A stretch of DNA of 13,219 nt from JAHRVQ01 sp046290215 (lineage in GTDB: Bacteria > Pseudomonadota > Gammaproteobacteria > Pseudomonadales > Azotimanducaceae): contig JBKAGC010000508.1 in assembly GCA_046290215.1 (NCBI GenBank), positions 1 to 13,219 of the forward strand. Reading direction: 5' to 3'. A program made the translations under genes and the position numbers. Positions 5,797 through 12,502 of the stretch are shown in pieces; positions within the stretch are counted from its first letter, which is position 1, and every line of letters starts with the position of its first letter. Below the pieces are notes generated by a model, which made no database searches, was not told where the DNA came from, and saw nothing but the letters and a program-made list of their open reading frames with translations.

Positions 5797-7542
5797 TTAA
5801 GAAGCTGCCACGCTGATGGAGGCAAATTCCACTGGCTTTTCAGCGTCGGAGCGGCGCACCAATTTACCAGGTAAGGCACCAGTGGATTCGCCATCTTCGA
5901 ATATCACCTCGCCCGCCTTAATGGTGTAGTTGTAACCTTTGGCCTTTTGCACCAGACGACGTCCGCCAGCAGGCAAATCGAATATTGCCTCGGGGCGATA
6001 CAAACGCAGTTCATCAAAGTCGATCACATTCACATCCGCGATCATGCCAGGCTTTAGTAAGCCGCGATCAAACATACCAAACGCTTCCGCGGTACTTGAG
6101 GTCAACGAACGAACAATAAACTCAAGTTCCATCCGGTCACCGCGAGCACGGTCGCGACCCCAGTGGGTCATGATGAATGTTGGCATACCAGCATCCGCAA
6201 TCACCCCACAGTGAGCGCCGCCGTCACTCAAACCAAACAAGACATTCGGATGCTCAAGCAACATACGCTGACCTTCCAAATCGTAAGTCTGATAGCCCCC
6301 CAGTGGTTGATAGAAAAGCTCTCGACCACCGTTTGCCACCAACAGGTCATACATCATTTCCATCACAGGGATGCCTTTGGCTTTTGCCAGTCCGGCAACA
6401 CTGTCATCGAAGGTGGGTTCGTAGTTAGGATTCTCACCCAGCGGGAAGACTCGGCCCATAAGGGACTCAAGATCTTGCATCAAGCCACCCTTGATCTCAG
6501 ATTCTTCACTGAGCAGTTTAGCTTTCATAATGGGATCGTTAAGCCGCTCCAGTAACGCGTCATGATCTAGCTCGGCAAGTTCAGCACGCCAGGTTGGATG
6601 ACCAACGAACGCGTGGAAACTCGACTGCAAACCGTGCAGCACACCGGTGGGTCGGCCTGCCGCTTGCGGGCGAATTTCCCGGCCTTCCTGGCGAGCCTGT
6701 TCGGCAATCTTGTACATCTTGCCGTTCTCGTAGGCCGGTGCCGTGGTGGCAATAAGCGTGACGGTCAAACCTGTTTGCTTTTGGAATTCCGTGACCCAGG
6801 CCCATTCCTCATCTTCACCCAGGTGATCAGATACCAGCTCAAACACCGAGTTCTTCAAACCACGCATGCCCAATCCGAGCGCCAGCATTTCTTCATTGCC
6901 GGAAAAGGTACCCGGCATATATTCGCCATGAACGTCTTTGTGGAGCAATGTTTTCGAACTTGAGAAACCCAGCGCACCAGCTTCAACACCCTCTCGCACT
7001 AGCGCCGCCATTTGTTCAACTTCTTCCTGGCTAGGAGCGTAATCCTTGTTGCAACGGTCACCCATCACATACGCGCGAACAGCGCCGTGAGGGACTTGTG
7101 TTGCCACATCAATGGCGCGGGGGAATTTTTCCAGCGCGTCGAGATATTCAGGGAAGCTTTCCCACTGCCAGTTAATGCCTTCAGACAAAGCCGCACCGGG
7201 AATATCCTCAACGCCTTCCATCAGCTCAATCAAAAAATCCCGGTCCTGGGGTTTGACTGGTGCAAAGCCAACGCCGCAGTTACCCATAACCACCGTGGTC
7301 ACACCATGCCAACTAGAAGGGGCAAGCAGTGGATCCCAGGTGGCCTGACCATCATAGTGCGTATGAATATCTACCCAGCCTGGCGTAACCAATTTGCCAG
7401 TAGCATCAATCTCTTTTTTTGCCGCTCCTGCGATTTCTCCTACTGCAGCTATCTTGCCGTCGGCAATGGCCACATCGGCAACAAATCGCTGCTCACCACT
7501 GCCATCGATCACCGTCCCGTTGCGAATGATTAAGTCGTACAT
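5797..7542 (-). CDS. Amidohydrolase family 3 protein, N-acyl-D-amino-acid deacylase-like
   Basis: A 581-residue amidohydrolase-superfamily protein of the D-aminoacylase/N-acyl-D-amino-acid deacylase group. The N-terminal composite domain is DLIIRNGTVIDGSG (3-16), followed by PGWVDIHTHYDGQ with metal-type H60 and H62, and the family motif GNCGVGFAP with C89, matching the zinc-binding cysteine of D-aminoacylase. LSDGGAH (438-444) holds D440, the likely catalytic aspartate. The two later histidines of characterised D-aminoacylases (in THxR and SHHK motifs) are not in those motifs: here the segments read SDHLGED (H240) and ATTAP (265-269). This points to the divergent subclass that is often auto-annotated as a deacylase but whose substrate is unknown. 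The ATG at 7542 follows a strong AGAGGGGAG site. It is divergent from the LLM oxidoreductase and convergent with fbpB at a shared terminator. Probably cytoplasmic; no signal peptide is seen. Confidence 0.82.
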   Translation of the reverse strand: MYDLIIRNGTVIDGSGEQRFVADVAIADGKIAAVGEIAGAAKKEIDATGKLVTPGWVDIHTHYDGQATWDPLLAPSSWHGVTTVVMGNCGVGFAPVKPQDRDFLIELMEGVEDIPGAALSEGINWQWESFPEYLDALEKFPRAIDVATQVPHGAVRAYVMGDRCNKDYAPSQEEVEQMAALVREGVEAGALGFSSSKTLLHKDVHGEYMPGTFSGNEEMLALGLGMRGLKNSVFELVSDHLGEDEEWAWVTEFQKQTGLTVTLIATTAPAYENGKMYKIAEQARQEGREIRPQAAGRPTGVLHGLQSSFHAFVGHPTWRAELAELDHDALLERLNDPIMKAKLLSEESEIKGGLMQDLESLMGRVFPLGENPNYEPTFDDSVAGLAKAKGIPVMEMMYDLLVANGGRELFYQPLGGYQTYDLEGQRMLLEHPNVLFGLSDGGAHCGVIADAGMPTFIMTHWGRDRARGDRMELEFIVRSLTSSTAEAFGMFDRGLLKPGMIADVNVIDFDELRLYRPEAIFDLPAGGRRLVQKAKGYNYTIKAGEVIFEDGESTGALPGKLVRRSDAEKPVEFASISVAAS

Positions 7543-7545
7543 GGC

Positions 7546-7553
7546 TCCCCTCT
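7546..7553 (-). promoter_or_regulatory. Ribosome binding site of the amidohydrolase
   Basis: The minus strand reads AGAGGGGAG just before ATG 7542-7540. The facing LLM gene has a near-identical AGAGGGGA (7746-7753). Confidence 0.65.
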
Positions 7554-7623
7554 TTGCACTTGCTTGTAAGTTATCTTTGTGAACCCCTAGTTTTACACCA
7601 TCAATTTGCCCAGCAACAGCGGA

Positions 7624-7635
7624 AATACCGGTATT
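7624..7635. promoter_or_regulatory. Perfect 12-bp palindrome, candidate operator
   Basis: AATACCGGTATT is a perfect palindrome with no spacer. It lies in the 218-base gap between the amidohydrolase and LLM genes, 82 bases from the former and 126 from the latter. The position suits a shared operator for a dimeric regulator. A -10-like TACAAT follows on the plus strand at 7666-7671 without a clear -35. The rest of the gap shows no reading frame or RNA element that I recognise. No regulator gene is visible nearby. Confidence 0.33.
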
Positions 7636-7760
7636 CTCAGTACGATCCGACCTTACATGTTTGGGTACAATGGCTTCCGCTAGGCATTTTAGCGCTCTGT
7701 TTCAAAGATTTATTGATAAGCACCTGCTACTCTGGCGGCAGTTAAAGAGGGGATAGTTAT

Positions 7761-8627
7761 ATGAAAGTCGGATGCCAAATGCCGTTTAGTGACTTCACGC
7801 CACCCGCTTATATTGGTGAGGCGGGTGCCATCGTTGAAGAGATTGGTTTCGACTCGCTCTGGGTCCCAGAGCATGTAGTCTTCTTCGCCGACTACGATTC
7901 CAGATACCCCTATTCTGGTGACGGCAAACTGCCCGGCGAACCTCGCAGCCTCCTTGATCCCTTCTCGGCTTTAACTTTTGTAGCGGCTACTACCCAGCGC
8001 ATTAAACTCTGCACAGGGGTCTGTCTGGTACCCCAGCGCAATCCCGTTTACTGTGCCAAGCAAGTGGCGGATTTGGATTACCTTTCCAACGGCCGGTTTG
8101 AGTTTGGCATTGGTATTGGCTGGCTAAAGGAAGAGTTCGAGGCCTTAGGGGTTCCGTGGCAAGGCCGCGCAAAACGCCTGACGGAATGTATCGGCGTGAT
8201 GCAAAGCTTGTGGCAAGACGACATCAGCAAATTCACTGGCGAACTGTTTCAGGTACAGGGCGCCGTGCAAAACCCAAAACCCGTACAGAAACCACATCCG
8301 CCGCTGATTTTTGGCGGCGAAAGTGACGCTGCCTTAAATCGTGTCGCCACTATTGGTCAGGGGTGGTACGGCTTTAACCTGACGCCAGAAACGTTTAATC
8401 GCCATTTAAACAAGCTAGACGGTTTACTAGCGGCCGCTGGTCGCAGCCGCGATGAGCTGAAGATTTATCTTTCTCCGGCTGCTGGCGCTGATAAGCCAGA
8501 GGACTTCAAAGCATTTGCCGCGGCAGGCGCTGAGCAGATTATTGTACCGGTTATGGCTAACGATACGGAAAAGCTGCGCGCCCGAGCTTCAGCAACCCTG
8601 GACATGATTCAATCTTCCGCTGCTTAG
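7761..8627 (+). CDS. LLM-class flavin/F420-dependent oxidoreductase (TIGR03619-like)
   Basis: A 288-residue luciferase-like monooxygenase-fold (TIM barrel) enzyme. Recognisable parts are the start KVGCQMPFSD, SLWVPEHVVF near residues 33-42, LDPFSALTFVAATTQRIKLCTGVCLVPQRNP (P95 at the end), QVADLDYLSNGRFEFGIGIGW (G111-W121) and KEEFEALG. These match the TIGR03619 group, usually annotated as probable F420-dependent. Binding of F420 rather than FMN is a family-level label and is not proven by the sequence. The ATG at 7761 follows AGAGGGGA with a 7-base spacer, a clear start. The gene is divergent from the amidohydrolase and convergent with the Gfo/Idh/MocA gene, whose stop lies 16 bases away with no hairpin between. 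Cytoplasmic; substrate unknown. Confidence 0.87.
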   Translation: MKVGCQMPFSDFTPPAYIGEAGAIVEEIGFDSLWVPEHVVFFADYDSRYPYSGDGKLPGEPRSLLDPFSALTFVAATTQRIKLCTGVCLVPQRNPVYCAKQVADLDYLSNGRFEFGIGIGWLKEEFEALGVPWQGRAKRLTECIGVMQSLWQDDISKFTGELFQVQGAVQNPKPVQKPHPPLIFGGESDAALNRVATIGQGWYGFNLTPETFNRHLNKLDGLLAAAGRSRDELKIYLSPAAGADKPEDFKAFAAAGAEQIIVPVMANDTEKLRARASATLDMIQSSAA

Positions 8628-8643
8628 CACAGGGAGATTAGCG

Positions 8644-9783
8644 CTATTGATCCACCCGCTGCCAGTAAGGACGACAATCCACCACGGAGCCATGATCCAT
8701 GGCTTCATCAATGGCAAAGCAGGTCACTGCGGCCTGCAAGCCATCTTCCAGCGTCGTTGAAGTAGGGATGCCCTTCAAAAAGGTCTCGCCCAGCTCACGG
8801 GCCAGTACTTCATCGCCACCACCATGGATATCTCCGCCTAAGGATTCCAGCACTTCAACCGACTCACCAAAACCAATCTTGCCTACTTCTACCTTGCCCT
8901 GGAGTAAATCAGCACGCAGCGTGCCTCGCGTGCCACAAAGGTACATGCGCCGCTCTGGAATCCCGGCATTGGAATTTAAGTGCAAGGTGGCCCGGACGCC
9001 GTTTTCGTACTCGATAATCGCCACCTGATTATCAACAATATCCTTTTCGGAGGTAAACGGATTCTCGGTCTGGCCGTTTCGCCAGGTCATATAACCCTGA
9101 CGACCACTGCGCGTTTTACCTACCCGTCCTAACTCACTCTCATGCTCCGGAGTAAAAAAGTTAAGGCCGCCAAAGGAAGCCACCCGGCTGGCCCGACTAC
9201 CCACAAACCAGTTAGCGAGATCAACATCATGGCAAGCTTTCTCCAACAAATGACTGCCTGCGTTGGCTCGAAAGCGGCGCCAATCACCAAGAATAAAGCC
9301 TCCGTGATTAAAGTTCAGGGTTTCATTAAATTCAAAACTTACCAGGTCGCCAATCGCACCTTCTTCTAACAACTTCTTGATGGTCCGATAGTGCGGCGAG
9401 TAACGCAGGTTGAAGCCAATCACAAATTGTTTCCCAGAGCGTTGCCACGCGTCGCGCATGGCCAGACATTCTTCTACACTCAAGGCCAGCGGTTTTTGGC
9501 AGAACACGTTTTTACCCGCGGCAAATGCCGCAATGGTTTGCTCGGCATGTTGCTTGTTCATGGATGCCACCATGACCCAGTCAACCGCATCATCTGCAAC
9601 TACATCTTCAAATCGAGAAGCTGTCTTAAAAGCGTCACCAAATAACTTGCGACATTCAGCGACGGCGTCAGGGTCCGGATCATACACTGAGGTGATCTCA
9701 ATCTCGTCGCTGACTTCATTGACCATGCGCGCAACCACGCGGCCCATTTGCCCAGCACCAATTAAACCAACGCGCACGCTCAT
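8644..9783 (-). CDS. Gfo/Idh/MocA family oxidoreductase
   Basis: A 379-residue NAD(P)-dependent dehydrogenase of the glucose-fructose oxidoreductase/inositol dehydrogenase family, within the usual 330-390 range. The N-terminal Rossmann fold starts VRVGLIGAGQMG with GxGxxG at 9-14, and D35 in VYDPD sits near the end of the second strand. The family EKP motif reads QKP here (Q96-K97-P98): the catalytic lysine is kept and the glutamate is replaced by glutamine. The C-terminal domain has EKACHDVD (181-188) with the conserved H185 and D186/D188. Such enzymes usually oxidise or reduce a sugar or polyol hydroxyl; the substrate is not predictable. Its ATG directly follows the TAA stop of the upstream 475-residue gene with no intervening base, and AAGGGGGG lies inside that gene's end, which points to translational coupling. 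Confidence 0.9.
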   Translation of the reverse strand: MSVRVGLIGAGQMGRVVARMVNEVSDEIEITSVYDPDPDAVAECRKLFGDAFKTASRFEDVVADDAVDWVMVASMNKQHAEQTIAAFAAGKNVFCQKPLALSVEECLAMRDAWQRSGKQFVIGFNLRYSPHYRTIKKLLEEGAIGDLVSFEFNETLNFNHGGFILGDWRRFRANAGSHLLEKACHDVDLANWFVGSRASRVASFGGLNFFTPEHESELGRVGKTRSGRQGYMTWRNGQTENPFTSEKDIVDNQVAIIEYENGVRATLHLNSNAGIPERRMYLCGTRGTLRADLLQGKVEVGKIGFGESVEVLESLGGDIHGGGDEVLARELGETFLKGIPTSTTLEDGLQAAVTCFAIDEAMDHGSVVDCRPYWQRVDQ

Positions 9784-11211
9784 TTAGCGCCCCCCTTTGA
9801 GTAAGCCAAGCAACAACACTGGCGCTCGCATAAAACCGATGCCAGCAGCGGGCTTTAACGCCGCTTCTAACGGATACGGCAAGGTGTGAATGCCGCCGTG
9901 AATACGCACCGTACCGGGTACAGGCATGTCTTCTTGCAACCAATCACTAATGGCCAACAATCCATTCAGACACTGGGACTGCGCCGGCGAAAAGGTTTCC
10001 ACCTGCAAGGCCGCTGCGCCGCCAAAAGCCGCGTCGAATACGGGATGATCCAAAGATTTAGTCTGGGTAATGGCCGCGGTATTTGCAGACACTCGTAGCG
10101 GCTTAGGAGTAGCACTGTTTAACTGACCGTGGTTCGCCCAGGCTTCCGCCATCATCAGTTTGCCGAGATACTGCGCGGCCTGATAACTTGCCCCCTGAAT
10201 ACTCACCAGGCTACGGATCGTTGCGGCATCGGCATACTTTGCACAACCGCCACCACGACCAAGCAGCCCAAGTTTTTCTAGCGCGCCTTCCCAGCCGGGG
10301 CGGTTTTCATATCGCTGCGCCATTTGCGCCAGGTCTTCAGCTTGCAGTGCTGCCGGTGTGGTTGGCGACACTAGCATGGTGACGCTGGCAATTAAGTTGC
10401 TTGGCAAAGTATTCACGAATCCGCACATCACCCCGGTTAAGCGCACCTCGCGCGCCTGGCCTGGTGCGTATGCATACAAACAAAGATCCATTGGCTCGCC
10501 ATCGGCAAAGGCCGCCATGGTAGCCAGTATGGCTTCTGGACTTTCTAGCAGATCCAGATTCTGCTCCGGATAGTACAGTGATCCAGCATACCCCTGGCCC
10601 TCCTGTAAATGTTGCGGCGGTGCGACCCGATCCAGCCATAAAACCTTAGCACCAGCGCGCAAAAACTGTTCTGTGGCAGCCATCTCGGCACTAGCGCCCA
10701 ACACGCAAACTTTGCGCTCCGCCAGGCCTAGCGCTCCGGGAGTGAGCTGCTGGGTTTGCAGCCAGGTCAAGGAATCTGCAGCAGCCGGGCTAATCAAGCG
10801 TCGATTTTGCAATGCCACGCCCAGTTGAGAAAAGTCTGCCCAGTCTTTTCCCAGATAACTGAACGTCGGCTGCCAGGCCGGGATACCTTGACCAACAACT
10901 TCAACAAGTGGCACTGCCTGCACCGTGCTTGCAGCTAGTGCTGCCTCAAGGGTTTCTTCCCCTAGATTGAGGTTTTGTTGCATTTCACTGGCAAGATAGC
11001 GCGCAATCTCAAAACGTTGCGGCGAACTCAAGCGTCTCGCTTCAAACTCTGGCAACAAGTCTACATAGTGTTTCTTAAAGCCTTGCTGGGTTGGCCATTG
11101 CATATCCTGCCAACAATCAAATTGCTGCACGGCTTTCGAGAGCACCTCATAGAAAACCTCTGAGGCACTTTTGTTGCCTTGCAAACTTACGCCCGCGTTA
11201 TTACCTGTCAT
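9784..11211 (-). CDS. Unrecognised 475-residue protein with a Rossmann-like segment
   Basis: I do not recognise this family. The protein has no signal peptide and no obvious membrane segments. The first ~100 residues look helical and charged (for example RFEIARYLASEMQQN). A Rossmann-like beta-alpha-beta unit follows: KVCVLGASAEMA (167-178), a helix, AGAKVLWLDR (186-195), with D194 at the end of strand two, where an acidic residue would favour NAD over NADP. Other distinctive stretches are the glycine-rich GRGGGCAKYADAA from 318 (C323), SANTAAITQTKSLDHPVF (375-392) and a C-terminal GIHTLPYP. The ATG at 11211 follows AAGGGGGCGC, a good ribosome binding site. It is the first gene of a two-gene operon with the Gfo/Idh/MocA enzyme (TAA|ATG junction) and is divergent from an MFS gene. 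A role in the same small-molecule pathway, perhaps as a second dehydrogenase or reductase, is inference from context. Confidence 0.85.
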   Translation of the reverse strand: MTGNNAGVSLQGNKSASEVFYEVLSKAVQQFDCWQDMQWPTQQGFKKHYVDLLPEFEARRLSSPQRFEIARYLASEMQQNLNLGEETLEAALAASTVQAVPLVEVVGQGIPAWQPTFSYLGKDWADFSQLGVALQNRRLISPAAADSLTWLQTQQLTPGALGLAERKVCVLGASAEMAATEQFLRAGAKVLWLDRVAPPQHLQEGQGYAGSLYYPEQNLDLLESPEAILATMAAFADGEPMDLCLYAYAPGQAREVRLTGVMCGFVNTLPSNLIASVTMLVSPTTPAALQAEDLAQMAQRYENRPGWEGALEKLGLLGRGGGCAKYADAATIRSLVSIQGASYQAAQYLGKLMMAEAWANHGQLNSATPKPLRVSANTAAITQTKSLDHPVFDAAFGGAAALQVETFSPAQSQCLNGLLAISDWLQEDMPVPGTVRIHGGIHTLPYPLEAALKPAAGIGFMRAPVLLLGLLKGGR

Positions 11212-11270
11212 GCGCCCCCTTAGACAACCTGCGTCACGGCGCGGTGCCCTGTATCTTTTTATCTGCTTGC

Positions 11271-11299
11271 ATTCTATCCTCTGCCTCCCAACTTTTCAT
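11271..11299 (-). promoter_or_regulatory. Putative sigma-70 promoter of the 475-residue protein/Gfo operon
   Basis: On the minus strand, -35 ATGAAA (11299-11294, 4 of 6 consensus bases) and -10 TAGAAT (11276-11271, 5 of 6) are separated by exactly 17 bases. The expected transcript start is about 50 bases before the ATG at 11211. The position fits, but the -35 is weak. Confidence 0.42.
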
Positions 11300-11314
11300 G
11301 AAACGCGCCAGATC

Positions 11315-12502
11315 TTGTTAGCAGCCATCAATCGTAATTTGATCGTCTTGTTCGTCTGCCAGATGATTTTCACCACTGGAACCATCTTGCTGGTGACCAT
11401 CGGTGGGATCGCCGGCTATGGTCTTGCGCCAGATCCGGCCTGGGCAACCTTACCCGTTGCCTTGATGGTGGTGGGTACCGCGTGTACAGCCATTCCCGCT
11501 GCCATGTTAATGAAGCGCGTGGGTCGTCGTCTTGGCTTTATGTGTGGCGCTGCCCTCGGTGCCAGTGGTGCCTTGTTGGTTGTGGCTGCTCTGACAGTAT
11601 CTTCCTTTCCTGCATTTTGTCTGGCCGGTGCGCTGATTGGCGCCAGTATTAGCTTTAGCCAGCAATTTCGTTTTGCCGGCGCTGAAAGCGTGCCCATGCA
11701 GTGGACCAGTTTCGCCGTGTCTTTCATTATGTTCGGCTCGATATTTGGTGCGATTATGGGCCCGGAGCTCGTGTCCTATTCCGCTAGCGCAAGTCAGGAC
11801 AAACCTTTCACCCTGGCGTTTAAGGTCGTGATTGCCTTATATGTCTTCGCTTTGTTGTTGCTGTCTTTACTTCGCAACACGGCAATCATCAGCAATGACG
11901 AAGTCACCGAGACGCCAAGATCGATCCTTCAATTACTTGGCCAGCCGATTTTTTTCGTCGCGGTGCTAGCAGGCGTGGTGGGCCAGGGCGTGATGACCTA
12001 TATAATGACAGCAACGCCCATTAGCATGAATGTCGGCAATAACTTTTCTATCCAACAAACCTCTGATGTCATTCAGGCTCATGTTATCGCCATGCACTTA
12101 CCTTCCTTAATAACGCCCATCGTCATTGCCCGCCTGGGATTATTGAACGTGTTGGCACTGGGATTGATCGCCATATCCAGTACCGTGGTGATAGGCCTGG
12201 GCGGCCATGAACTCCTACATTATTGGACAGCCCTGGTGGTACTTGGCCTGGGTTGGAACTTCCTGTTTATCGGCGGGACAACTTTATTGGTTCAGGCTTA
12301 TCGCGACAGTGAACGTTTTAAAGCCCAGGCATTTAACGACTTTAGCGTGTTTACCATGTCAGCTCTGGCATCGCTCTTTTCGGGAACGGTGTTATACACG
12401 TTTGGCTGGAATTCACTCCTGGTGAGCGCGGTACCAGCGCTGGTGCTTATGGCGGTGGCGATCGTGGTACTCAAAGCACAGCAGGCCAAAGCTCCAGCTT
12501 AA
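11315..12502 (+). CDS. MFS transporter
   Basis: An inner-membrane major facilitator protein of about 395 residues when started at TTG 11315, a normal size, with roughly 12 hydrophobic segments. The first begins directly with NRNLIVLFVCQMIF. Loop 2-3 carries an MFS motif A-like sequence, MLMKRVGRRLGF (64-75). Substrate and direction are not predictable. The frame stays open upstream to ATGs at 11210 and 11171, but those starts would overlap the divergent 475-residue gene and add a poorly patterned extension before the first helix, so I prefer 11315. That start lacks a clear Shine-Dalgarno site, so the exact N-terminus is uncertain. The stop codon overlaps that of the convergent MATE gene. As a divergent neighbour of the 475-residue/Gfo pair, it may import or export their substrate (inference). 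Confidence 0.82.
   Translation: MLAAINRNLIVLFVCQMIFTTGTILLVTIGGIAGYGLAPDPAWATLPVALMVVGTACTAIPAAMLMKRVGRRLGFMCGAALGASGALLVVAALTVSSFPAFCLAGALIGASISFSQQFRFAGAESVPMQWTSFAVSFIMFGSIFGAIMGPELVSYSASASQDKPFTLAFKVVIALYVFALLLLSLLRNTAIISNDEVTETPRSILQLLGQPIFFVAVLAGVVGQGVMTYIMTATPISMNVGNNFSIQQTSDVIQAHVIAMHLPSLITPIVIARLGLLNVLALGLIAISSTVVIGLGGHELLHYWTALVVLGLGWNFLFIGGTTLLVQAYRDSERFKAQAFNDFSVFTMSALASLFSGTVLYTFGWNSLLVSAVPALVLMAVAIVVLKAQQAKAPA

Noticed and set aside
6163..7533. Several plus-strand open frames of 120-170 codons antisense to the amidohydrolase
   Set aside because: They are shadows of a gene with clear family motifs and show no recognisable protein pattern.
11171..11314. N-terminal extension of the MFS gene to ATG 11171 or 11210
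   Set aside because: It would overlap the start of the divergent gene and add a non-membrane, family-atypical leader; starting at 11315 gives a normal-length MFS protein.
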